NCBI GenBank assembly: GCA_905250025.1
Contig: CAJNOJ010000034.1
Coordinates: 535,582 to 599,581, forward strand
Reading direction: 5' to 3'
Length of the DNA: 64,000 bases
Source: Adineta ricciae
Taxonomy: Eukaryota > Rotifera > Eurotatoria > Adinetida > Adinetidae
The position numbers were made by a program, and so were the translations under genes. This document shows positions 34,171 through 48,890 of this stretch, one piece after another. How positions within the stretch are numbered: the first letter of the stretch is position 1; the number at the start of each line of letters is the position of its first letter. The notes below the pieces were generated by a model, which saw nothing but the letters and a program-made list of their open reading frames with translations, searched no databases and had not been told where the DNA came from.

Positions 34171-37100
34171 TTAGACATTAGTTGTTGCTATATATCCATT
34201 GTTTCTATTGAGCAGTTTCGAAGCATGATGTGCCTAGAATGTAAAGAATTCACATAGCTGTATTTCAAATATAGAAGGATTTTACCTGTACGAGTGAAAA
34301 ACGTTGTAATTCGTTGCTGTCAACCATGAATAGTGGATTTTCATCGGCTTGATTATGCATCATTTTTGCAAAATTTCGATGATGATGTATTGATAAATGT
34401 TGAGTGTGGGGTGTGTAATATCTAGCAGTAGCTTGTGCGAATGTTTCTCTTCTTGAAGGTCTTTGAATTGAAGTTCTTCTTATGAAGCTGCGTGACGGTG
34501 GACCAAAGTTATCACTTGAGATCGTAGTTTGTCGACGAAGACGTTGATTTTCAGTAGACGGTTGAGCGGCAAACGTTTCAGCCATGGTTTGTGTATGTTG
34601 TCGATCGAAGTATGCACGAAGAGCGAACTAAATTCAAATACAGATTGTCGATCTCCTTGTTCGATCTGTGACAATTTACTTTCAAAAGATCTAATGGGAA
34701 GAACCAAATAATATTCCATATCCAAACAATAGCTGCCCATGTCCATCCACAACCGTGTATATGGGTGAAATTCCAGTTAGCCCAAACAGCGATGAATGTT
34801 GCAATCAGTTGAGCAATGAGAAAAGCACCGACGAGGACGATGGATGGACGTTCGAGAAAGAAGAAACTATGTGAACGAGTGATGAAGATCAATGCTTGAC
34901 TAATGGTTGACACTTGTAAATAGATAATCGAGTTTAAGACTGGATGATTGTAACCTGGATTGATATTTGATTGTGAATTGTATGGAAAGTGTTGAACACC
35001 GAATTTATCTTGAAAAAATGTTGTATCGACTGCAACTGCAAAGAAAGCAATCGTTGAGGCTGCTAGATAGACACCATATACGATCGCATATGTGAAGATT
35101 TCCGAGAGATGCCAACTGTTTGGATAAGAAGACGGTTTTACTCGATCTTTCGATATAGTTAAGATTGTACCGTCGTTGAGAATAGCAAGAATCAGAATCT
35201 AGAGAGCGTGTATGTGTTGATACATCATCGAAATTGAAATGAGTTGATTACCATAAATGAGGGAAAGTCGAATTTGTAAGCAAAGATCAGCACAGAAAAT
35301 CCGACCAAAATACGAATTGTTATGGAACATGTGTAGATAGCATAGTTTCGCATACGTTGGAAGATTTGTCTCGAGCCAAGAATAGCTAGAAATCAGAATA
35401 CAAGAACAATTGTATATCTCTTTCAAATAGGATTGAAGTTAAACATGAAACAAACTATTAAGTGCTATATTTACCATCGATAATGACTGATAAACCTGGT
35501 TCTGTTAGTACAATATCCGCTGCTGATCGCGCAGCATCGGACGCATCTGCAACGGCAACGCCCACGTTAGCTTTTGACAATGCCGGTGCATCATTGACTC
35601 CATCACCAGTCATTGCAATCATATGACCCATCTTTTGTAATCGATCAACAATCTCGTATTTGTGTTCAGGGTATACACCAGCAAAACCATCAGCATGTAA
35701 AACCAAATCGTCAATATCTCGATAACCAGAATCTGGTGGAGGTCCTTCTTTGAGCGTAGTAGAAAGAAACATATTATCGCCCATGCCGAGACGTCGGCCA
35801 GTTTCTTTAGCAATTGCTAATTGGTCACCAGTTAACATTTTAACTTTGACACCTATTCATTTCAAGTTATGAAAATAGGCACTAGAATATAGAAAAGATA
35901 CTTGCCAAGTTCTAACGCGCGTTGAATAGTTTCTTTGGTATCTTCACGTGGTGGATCATAGATAGGTAACAGACCGATTAATTTGAATCCATTTCCTTTT
36001 CCATCTTTTTCTCCACTAGGAACATCTTCAATGGCTACTGCCAATGCTCGTAAACCACGGCCGGCGAATTCATCAACATCAGCGTTTAATTGTTTGATTT
36101 GTTGATCCGTTTTGTCCCGTGTACATAAATCAAGAATTGTATGTGACATACCTTTGCTAATTCGATGTACACTTCCATCCTTCGTTTCTTTATAGGTGAT
36201 CTCTGTTCGTTTAATAGTTGGATTAAATCTATGAAAAATGACGTAAATATCTGGTATTCGTAACAACGGTTCTTTTCGTACGGTTTGAAGTCCAACTCTT
36301 GAATACCATCACGAACTTTATCTTTATCACCATATGTTGAGATAATGCACGCATCACTAAAACGAAAAACACGAATAAGAACTGGAATATGGGTACTTTC
36401 TGCTTGACCTACATCGCATCTGGATGTTCTAATCGAGAGGCAATAGCTGCATAACGAATGATCTCACCACTTTCAATATCTGCATATTTTTTTATTGTAT
36501 CTTTATCCACAACAAGTTTATTCAAAGTTAAGGTTCCAGTTTTATCCGAACAGAGGATGGTCACAGCAGCCAGTTCTTCAATTGCTGTGACATGCGTAAC
36601 AATCGCTTTATGCTCAGACAATTGTCTAGCACCAATAGCTAATGTAACCGATAAAACTGTTGGCATGGCAATGGGAATGCCACCAATCAGTAGTACGAGG
36701 ATGTTGTTAATGCCACGCCGATAGCTGTAGTGAAAACCAGCACTAGACATGAAGATGAAAATGTGGAAAAAACTAGGCATGTTGTTACATACTACATCAC
36801 AAAGATTTCAGCAATGATAAAGATTCCGATTGCAGCAATACAGAAGTTACCAATTTTAGCCAGAATTGTTTGTAGATGGCCAATTTCGTCATTGGCATTA
36901 CCTACTAATTTCGCTGCTCGACCGAAGAATGTGTTGACACCCGTGCCAATAACTGAAATATGAAGTAGCTTTCTTTGTGACGAAAATCGGTTGATTGTAC
37001 AGACCCACTGCTTCTCCTTCGCCTTGTTTACAGATTGAACCAGAAAAAATTTCATCACCATGTTTTTTATCTACAGGAAGTGATTCTCCGGTCAACGCTG

Positions 37101-37869
37101 CTTGATCTATTGAAATATCGCCTTGTTCGACTAGTTACGCAAACATTAATGAATGTTGCTCCTCTTTACTATCGAACAAGAACGCTCACCAATCAGTCGA
37201 CCGTCAGCTGGTATCACATCACCTAGTTTAATGCCAATAATATCTCCCGGAACGAGCTCAGCAGCGTCAATAACTTTCCACTGACCATTCCGTTTGACTT
37301 TTGCTTCTGGTGCTAAAGATTTCATCAAGGATTTCACTGCACTACCCGCATTACGCTGTTCAATAAATCCAATGATCGAGTTGGCCAGAAGAAGTAGTAT
37401 TATTCCGACGAAATCTTCCCAATCTGGTGCTCGACCGCCGCCATTCGATACAGCGATGGCAACGATGGCAGCTGCTTCCATGACCCATGAAAGTGGATTC
37501 CACATGAATAAAAGAAACTGAATGATAGGATTTTGAGTTTTCTCGTCTAAGCGATTGTGTCCGAACTAAATCAAAGCGAAAAGATACATCATAGGATTAG
37601 ATTCTCAAATTACTTTTTCAAGACGTTCTTTGATCTGATCATCATTTAGACCGTCTTTTTTTGTGCTAAAATAGTAGATTGTACAATCAATAAAAGGAAG
37701 AATCGAGTTGAATTACATACTCTAGCATTTTAAAAACGTCACCTTCTTTCATCGTCGACAGATCATATTTTTCTTTATTGTACATTTCTTCGACTGTCAA
37801 ATTTTTGACAGCCTGGGCAGGTATATTCACACTTGTGGATTTGGGTCTTCCATTCATCTCCGGTGCCAT
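34171..37869 (-). CDS. P3A-type plasma-membrane H+-ATPase, plant-like
   Basis: Single-subunit proton pump that exports H+ using ATP and energises the plasma membrane; typical of plants, fungi and protists. ATG at 37869 ([12 protein letters not shown]). Membrane segments 1-2 are at 37.35-37.5 kb ([36 protein letters not shown]). The A-domain shows TGESLPVDK near 37.09 kb. The phosphorylation motif [13 protein letters not shown] is near 36.54 kb, and [20 protein letters not shown] near 35.6 kb. The M6 region reads [20 protein letters not shown] and keeps the Asp that is essential for proton transport in plant AHA2. TM8-10 include [13 protein letters not shown] and [14 protein letters not shown]. 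About ten short introns interrupt the gene. The C-terminal regulatory tail is Arg/Ser-rich, unlike the plant 14-3-3 tail, and a last small exon (34171-34236) ends TTNV. The whole is intact. Confidence 0.97.
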
Positions 37870-39218
37870 AATATTAACTTTCTCCGATTCAACTACGCAA
37901 TACAACTAGCGAAAGACTAAAAAAATCACAGGCGATCAAATGTAAATCACATGCATTTATCTATTCACTTACCCTCACGCCCTAACCCTGGATACGACTA
38001 TGTAACCAAATGTCTGGTTAAAGAGTGACAAAGTAGAATATATAAATTCATAGACAACAATGGAAATAAAGAACGCACCAAGTAAACTGTACTTGTGAAC
38101 GTCCTTTTTGAATGTAAATCATTTCAAATTTCCCGCCTATTCATTCTTACATATAATGAAAGCACGCCGTGCATGTCGTCCATCAGTGTAAGTACAACTT
38201 TTCCTTTGTTACAAGCACAAGCGAACCTGCCTGACTTTTTCAAATAGTTCAATAAAACATCGATGATCAGTCGTCAATGCTTATCAAAACCTTTAGTAAA
38301 CACGAAGATCCTCTCTTGATCAGCTTATATTCATTAGGAAATGCTAATTGAAAGTTTTGCATTGAGATTATCTTTCTTACGCATTCATCCGAATGCAGAG
38401 TTTAATGTATGTAAATTCTTCGAGACAGCGCGCGCGCACACACAGCAAAAAGAAAAAAGAAGAAAACTGAAGAGCAAGACAAGAGAAAAAGATATGAACG
38501 ATAAACACCAAAGAAGAACACACAGTGGAATCGAACATATCTAGAGAAAACGAAGCGTAAGAAGTAAATAAAGGAGGAAGAAAGCACGAACACCAAAAAG
38601 AAACAAACTGAATGCGTACGCAGCAAAAGATAACTAATTGCGTGTCATCAATGTGTGCACGTCTATGTGACAATATGTTAATCAAGTCTGATTTTCTGAG
38701 GAGAAGTTCGAGAGCGCGCTGGAGTTAAATGAAAAACCGAACAGATCGAATATGAATATTGAATGTGCAAGAGAAACCAACAAATACAGAGACAGATCGA
38801 GAAAGTCAAAAGAAACAATTTCACTTTAGTTACAAAGAGAATAAAGAAGAGCACACACTGTTATTTTCAGGCGATATAAAAACGTGTCAAGTTAAGAAGA
38901 ATAAATTACGCGAAAATTATTTCAATATATATATGTACGTATATTCATGTGTGCAGAAANAATAACATAGAAAACAGATAGAGAAAAAAAACAAAATTAA
39001 TTGACGAAAAGTCAACACACTCCGTGAGTATCAAACATAGAAACACAAGTAAACAAGCAATAGCAGCGTTCGTGCAATATGACGAATGTTAGTTATAGGC
39101 ATGTAAGTTTTTTTAATAAGTAAACAACAGTAGAAAGAAAGAAAGAAAGAAAGAAAGAAAACTCTCTTCATCTTAATCTTTGCTGGTCATATTGATGGAT
39201 TGATAGTGGCATCGATTC
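37870..39218. other. Intergenic: MARK 3' flank and H+-ATPase promoter
   Basis: Contains an alternating CG/CA tract near 38427-38445, purine-rich sequence at 38440-38600 and one unresolved base at 38960. No exon was recognised; in particular I looked for a KA1 domain here and found none. Confidence 0.4.
39132..39160. repeat. GAAA microsatellite
   Basis: About seven tandem GAAA units just downstream of the MARK stop codon, inside its likely 3' UTR. Confidence 0.85.
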
Positions 39219-43023
<3,805 letters not shown>

Positions 43024-45298
43024 GTTTGTCCGTACAGCGAGTAATATTCGAAGAGAATTCGTGGAGTGTTGTGTATTGTTTGCAGTTGAAAAGTCTTCTT
43101 GCTAACAAAACTAAACTGTTCACCAGATCATAGAGAATGTTTCTAATAGAAATGGGATATTGATATTAAGAACACATGATTATCCCATTTGAAAAGTGAT
43201 CTCATAATCTAGAATACATTTCAATCGATTGAATTATTGGAAAGAAGAAAAAAAAAGAACTTGACTAGGTTAGTCTTCTTCTTTTCATATTGTTCGTCAA
43301 TGATCAAAACATATATACATGCTTATTGTACAGGTATCGGCCATGTTGAGTATATGTTTGTGAACCTCTCGGCTGACATACACAGGTGTTTGGCTAGAAG
43401 TTCGATGTAATAAACAAACAAGAAAACAACTCGATTTTTAACTTCTTTTGTCATCGATTTGAAAGAAATGATTCAAAGATAAATATGTTGGATTGAAATG
43501 AAGAATTCTCCCGACTTTATTGTAGATGACGCTAGGTGGTTAGATTGACAAGACGACTATTGCAGGTTTGCAGTTGACAACTTTTTCAGTGCGGTGATAA
43601 TAAAATCACTAAAAATAACTCGAAGACAATCGAAATTAATTGAAACATACCTGGAAATGTCGTCATTACAAAACGGCAATGAAGTGAGTTACCCATCTGT
43701 AAGAAATCTCTGCTCCAGGTAATATTTGTTAATGAATATGAGTTCGGCAATATGATGAATATTCTTATTTTGTTTTTCAAAAGCCTTGAGAAATTGTTTT
43801 TCTCTTTCAATGCCAACATGACATTACTTCCAACACATAGATCTACAAGTGTCTTATTTACAATTAATCGTTATCACACATGGTAAAGATACAGAACGAA
43901 GGCGAGATCTTGTAAATATATGTTGATGATTGATTGACAATTTTCCTTTGTTTTTCTTAACATTGTCGAAGTCAATTATATTATTGATGTGATATTGATA
44001 ATTAAAATGAAAGATTCCCCCAAGGTCACAAAACTAATTAAAATCAATCTATTCAGAATTGATGCAATGAATTGCATATAACCTATACATCCGGTCAGGA
44101 GTGTTTGCACAATTGAGAAACGCGTCTTGTTACTCAGGCAACAGAGTATTATTATTATTATTATTTATTATCCATGAATGATTGACAAATGAGCTTGCTC
44201 TCGATATTGGCAAGATAGTGTCTATTCAGCCATTTTCTGTGTGTTCACACATTGATTAAAATGTCGAATTACAGCCGGTTGCTCATTCTATGAGGAAAAT
44301 TCATTTAATGATGGTTAGTTAATCCTTCAATAAATTGTGAAAATACTAGTCGAACAGTCGTTTACTTGTTAAGTGGAGCATCTCAATTGCGACAAGCGTT
44401 TTTGGGAAGAGTTTCTAAAGAATGGGAATGATGCAGTCATGATCTGTGTCCTTAAAATCGACGAAGTTGATAATTAAATTCAGCATTTATGAAGCAAATC
44501 ATAAACAGTGCTTTAAATAGGTTTTCAGGGCACAAAAATTCGACCAATCGTCGATGATGACGAATTAATCGACCTCATTATTCGATATTTTCAATTCGAT
44601 TGATTTTCTATATCCCATACAATGTGACTAAAACAATAAATAACACATCTATAGCCTACTTCAGACTTCTTATTTTTATGATTTTCTCACTGTGTTTGCA
44701 TTCATCTATATTAAACTACTTAAATATGAAAACATCACGACCATATTCATCGTGTAATCAATACACAATTTTATTTACTTTGTAATTCTATGTCATCATC
44801 TGAAAAAAAAAAGAATTAGATTTGCGCTCCTATTTACATTTCATCAGTGGCAAGTCAACATCGATCAGTTCACATGGCACTCACTTATTGACGGCAGGGT
44901 CCAGAATTCTATTGACAGAAGCTATATACATCACGGACAAGTTTCCCTTGGAAAAGTAAAAAAAAATCACATCTTCTCGAAAAACATAATTAAAGTACTG
45001 TTCCTCTAACGAGCAAAATCTCAATATTTCGATTTTTTTCTCTTTCCTTTTAGGTAAACTCTCTTTTGTGTGAAGCTGAGAGTAATAAAAAGAAAATAAA
45101 AAGAGGAAGAAAAAGATGTCAAAGCTGATGTATAGGTAGTGAAATAATTTCTCTCAGGCTTGCAGAGAAAAAAGAAAGACATGCATGTTTCATTTCAACA
45201 CGTCAAATATTTATACCCATCATTTAGTTACAACCAATTCAAACAAATAGGTGAGTTTGGTGTTGTTTAATAGTTCACTCCTAGTCAGTTTGGTGCAA
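43024..45298. other. Gene-poor stretch upstream of MARK
   Basis: AT-rich, with an ATT/TTA microsatellite near 44146-44170. The right-hand end of the MARK gene is here, so its promoter and 5' UTR are expected between 43024 and about 43500. No other coding exon was recognised. Confidence 0.4.
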
Positions 45299-46193
45299 AT
45301 GTCTGCTGACTGTGGTTTTATGACTTATGAGCCGTTGTCATTCGACATTTATTGCAATGGTACCAAATAGAATGTGAAAAAAAAACGTGACATAGTTGTT
45401 CTTCTTCTTGGACAAGCACATTTTCTATTTTATGAATGTGAAAAGCGTTAGTGGATGTAAATGACGCATGCGTACGATGGATGAACGGTGACTGGCCTGA
45501 TTTCGTTTTCCAAATATTAACCGAATTGATACCGGCCTTTTTCATTAAATCTAGCGTTGAGAGAATTGAAGTAATCGTCGTCAGAGTATGTCTGTGTCGA
45601 TCATTCGATGAAATAGTCAGTTTTCAATTAGATATATTCGTACTTTTTAACTGAATACTTTTGTTGTTGTAAATGGCGGTATTCACGTATTTATATCCCG
45701 CCGTGTAGTATTATTTGGCCCCGTGAAGTTCGACCGAATCCTTTTCGAGCAAAAATTTCCTTTCCTCTTGTAGAATTATTCCGTCGATGCAAAACAGTTG
45801 AATATTTCGATTGGCAAGCAGAGAAAGTATGAGCTTGCGTTGCTAGTTAATTGTATGCTCTGTCAATTTCTTCACTGAGTAAATATTAGCATATTGTCAG
45901 ATAAAACCTGACTGATGTTGGGTTACTAATGAACAACGACAAGCTTTCACGTTGCTGCCATAAGAGTAAATACAGTATAGAGTAATTATAGAGTACAGCT
46001 GCCATCCGTATCCTTTTTTGAGATACAGTACTCCATTTGAACTCTTCTTGTTTGCAACAAACAAAAATAATCTTTGGTTAAAATCAATAAACTTATCGAC
46101 TGCGATTAACATATTCATTCGCAGAAAGATGCGAAGAGTACGTTTCACTCAAATCAATCATTCCTTATCTTCAATCGAACTCGATGCAAGTGA
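45299..46193 (+). CDS. Doubtful four-exon orphan gene, about 154 aa
   Basis: I do not recognise this product. Exons 45299-45359, 45446-45585, 45632-45826 and 46125-46193 can be joined by GT-AG pairs with consistent phase and end in a stop, 465 nt in all. The translation includes VRWMNGDWPDFVFQILTELI, IYIPPCSIIWPREVRPNPF and FRRCKTVEYFDWQAEK. The 46-nt intron between exons 2 and 3 is the best supported. The acceptor of exon 2 has a poor pyrimidine tract, and the last exon lies within a repeated segment. A TATTTATA-like element sits about 90 nt upstream of the ATG. The minus strand is also open over part of the region, so this could be a chance chain or a decayed gene. Confidence 0.25.
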
Positions 46194-46235
46194 CGCAGTT
46201 CCTACGGATGTGAGCGAAGATACGATTAAATACTA
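45999..46235 (+). repeat. 237-bp inverted repeat, copy 1
   Basis: Matches the reverse complement of 47266-47502 with four mismatches by eye, three of them in the outermost 20 nt. The segment is open in one frame (RRVRFTQINHSLSSIELDAS) and ends exactly at the unresolved base 46236. Confidence 0.95.
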
Positions 46236-46236
46236 N

Positions 46237-46344
46237 ATTGGTCTCATATCCCCCGAACTATTCTTCTCGTCATTTTTTTTGTATTGAAAGAACTATGCAG
46301 GTATCATATTACGTATGTCAATATGTTTTTTAAATAGAAATATT
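46237..46344 (+). repeat. 108-bp direct repeat, copy 1
   Basis: Appears identical to 47939-48046 over its full length. It begins immediately after the single N at 46236; flanking sequences on the right differ between copies. Confidence 0.95.
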
Positions 46345-46471
46345 GGTCGCTTACGAATTACCAGAAGTCGTCTAGAAACTCTAAAAAAGCTTTGTAAGAT
46401 TTTATTATACCGTACAGCAGGACAAGGTAGTTCATTCTGTTCCCCTGTCGCTCCTACTCGCTCGCCCTGCA

Positions 46472-46513
46472 GAGCGGACAGGACAGGAGAGCAGGGCGTC
46501 CTGTCCTGTGCTC
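46472..46513. repeat. GC-rich hairpin
   Basis: Left arm 46472-46487 and right arm 46500-46513 are nearly perfect reverse complements around a 12-nt loop. The island 46440-46515 is strikingly GC-rich compared with its AT-rich surroundings. Confidence 0.75.
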
Positions 46514-47265
46514 AGCTTTAAATGGGGCACACAATTTTTTCATGATTAACAATACAGCTGACATCAAGAAACGCATTTCATAAAATGGTTTTTCACAAAA
46601 AAAGCTTTTGGGGCTGTTTTCCTCTGGTCTGAAATTAGTCTTCGGATCCTAGTTTTTATGTTCGAAACGATTGTTTCCAGAATATATATTCTTTTCGCTA
46701 TGTATCCACTCAGAAAAATAAAAATTCTCCCTTAAAATTAGTAATACAGTCAGAAATTGGTTTGGAGAAATCAACTACAGGAATGTTTTGACAGTCGAAA
46801 ACTATTAGAGACATCGATAACTTTTCAACACCTCGAAGAATAATTTCGACACTTTCAAGTCAAGTATTACTCCTCTTCGCAATAAAATTTTCAAACAATT
46901 ATTGTGTACTGGTTTTGAAAAGTCCAATATTTCGATTTAAATGGACAACAATCCTTCTCATCTTCTCAGAAAAGGTTCTACTCAAAGTATGTCTTCTCTA
47001 GTTGCATTGACTAATAAACATATATTGCACAGTAATATTTCTAATTGTTCTTAGAGTTAGACTATCTTACTCACTTCTATGTCGATGTGAAACGATTATC
47101 ATGATGTCAGGTACACATCGATGATATATATATTCAATGACATTAGTTGACTTTTTTCAAGTAATGTTTGTTTACATAAACCAATCAAGCGTGCTATGTA
47201 ATGCATGGCTCAATAAGATGTGTGTTGGAGATTCTGAAAAAGAATAATGATTTTAATTTCTATCA

Positions 47266-47502
47266 TAGTATTTAATCGTATCTTCGCTCACATCCGTAGG
47301 AACTGCTTCACTTGCATCGAGTTCGATTGAAGATAAGGAATGATTGATTTGAGTGAAACGTACTCTTCGCATCTTTCTGCGAATGAATATGTTAATCGCA
47401 GTCGATAAGTTTATTGATTTTAACCAAAGATTATTTTTGTTTGTTGCAAACAAGAAGAGTTCAAATGGAGTACTGTATCTCAAAAAGGGGCACGGATGGC
47501 AG
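47266..47502 (-). repeat. 237-bp inverted repeat, copy 2
   Basis: Reverse-complement partner of 45999-46235. Beyond the shared boundary it continues with unique sequence that is absent next to copy 1, where the assembly has an N. Differences include one Asp/Glu change in the open frame. Confidence 0.95.
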
Positions 47503-47938
47503 TCCTGTTATACAGTCATGTGCGCCTTCTTCTGAAAGTCTACAGACGTACTTCTCCTTTCAACAGACTGTACAGGTAAAATGATATTGAATCCGCATGA
47601 GTTGTTCGTGTTAGTCTCAAAAGATTCGTGCTGACATACTTTTCTTTTATTCGTCAAGTCGAATGTACGGATTGTTAATATGGAGAATAAGTAATTCGGC
47701 AAATAGAAAAATATAATCTTCAATCATTCTCGTCATCATGTTTATTGTAGCTATAAAATTGACAGTTAGATTGGCGGTGCGCAGTTTCTTTCATGTCGAT
47801 ATTCAGATAAGAGATTACTTGATATTCAAGATGATTAAGTCTATATATCAGACTCACGCGTTAGAACAGATGAGAATTAGTCGATTACCTTTGCTGATTT
47901 AGATATCAATTACAGTATATCATTTTTTTCTCAATAAG

Positions 47939-48046
47939 ATTGGTCTCATATCCCCCGAACTATTCTTCTCGTCATTTTTTTTGTATTGAAAGAACTATGC
48001 AGGTATCATATTACGTATGTCAATATGTTTTTTAAATAGAAATATT
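47939..48046 (+). repeat. 108-bp direct repeat, copy 2
   Basis: Partner of 46237-46344 in the same orientation, embedded in different flanks on both sides. Confidence 0.95.
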
Positions 48047-48890
48047 CCTTTGCTCCCTTACCAAATCACATTGATTCAACAGAACAAAAGCTTCTTAACA
48101 TGATATTAAGTCCACATTTATATGTCAATTGTTGGCACACATCTCTTTGTGCTTCAAACATCACATTTTAAACTAGCCATAGACGACGCATGCTCATGCA
48201 TAATCATGATAAAACTAGTATATCGACTATTTAGTAAGTTCTTTACAAAGATCTATTTACGTTTTACGAAAGAATGCATCGAAATACCTTAGAAGGAGGA
48301 TGCAGATGTGGGTACACATGTCTACTATCGAAATACAGCCGCCTTAACCCTCACATTTAAAAGGTTGATATTTCAATTGTGTTCCTGTTCTTCTCTATGT
48401 CTCTCCTTCGACACTTGCTTAGAGGAACTACACAACTAGTGTTAAATACATACGATTAGTGTGATGTATGCATCGACATTTTCTGTGTGACACCCGTTAA
48501 CTTACTACGGCAGGTGAATTAATTAGTTTTCTGTTCGCAAAAGACGCGGACGACGTTTTTGGAGAGTTGGTGATTTTGTTTTACTATCTCGATTTTGTTC
48601 TCTTTTTTTTTGTTAAGAAAGATGTTTAAGGAGAGTGAATAGAAATAATTTACCCGAGGAGAAATTCTTCTTTTCCTTGAGTAGCTCTCGAGAAAAGAAA
48701 ATGTCATGATTCTGTGCGTCAATTTGAGGAAGAGAAAATGTCTCAAAGAAAAGAGAAAAAGTCCTCCTAGTAGAAAAATTACCAATTCAACGATGTTTAT
48801 TTAACCAGATTCATGTTATTTTCTTTGACAAAATGGTCATTAGCACTCATATGTGATTGTTTTATAGGAGCAGTTCTATTTCCTCGTCAA

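Larger units (their letters stand above)
46194..48890. other. Repeat-bearing intergenic stretch
   Basis: Apart from the listed repeats and hairpin, I see no gene. There is no transposase or reverse-transcriptase motif between the repeat copies. Sequence near 48500-48890 should hold the FkbM gene promoter; a possible acceptor (TTTTATAG) ends near 48867. Confidence 0.4.

Noticed and set aside
38341-38685. Overlapping open frames downstream of MARK, considered as a KA1 exon
   Set aside because: None carries KA1-like sequence; the frames follow purine-rich DNA.
45690-45826. A frame reading VVLFGPVKF that first suggested a frameshifted guanylate-kinase-like fragment
   Set aside because: Another frame is open throughout and splices in phase at both ends, so the frameshift idea was dropped in favour of the doubtful orphan gene.
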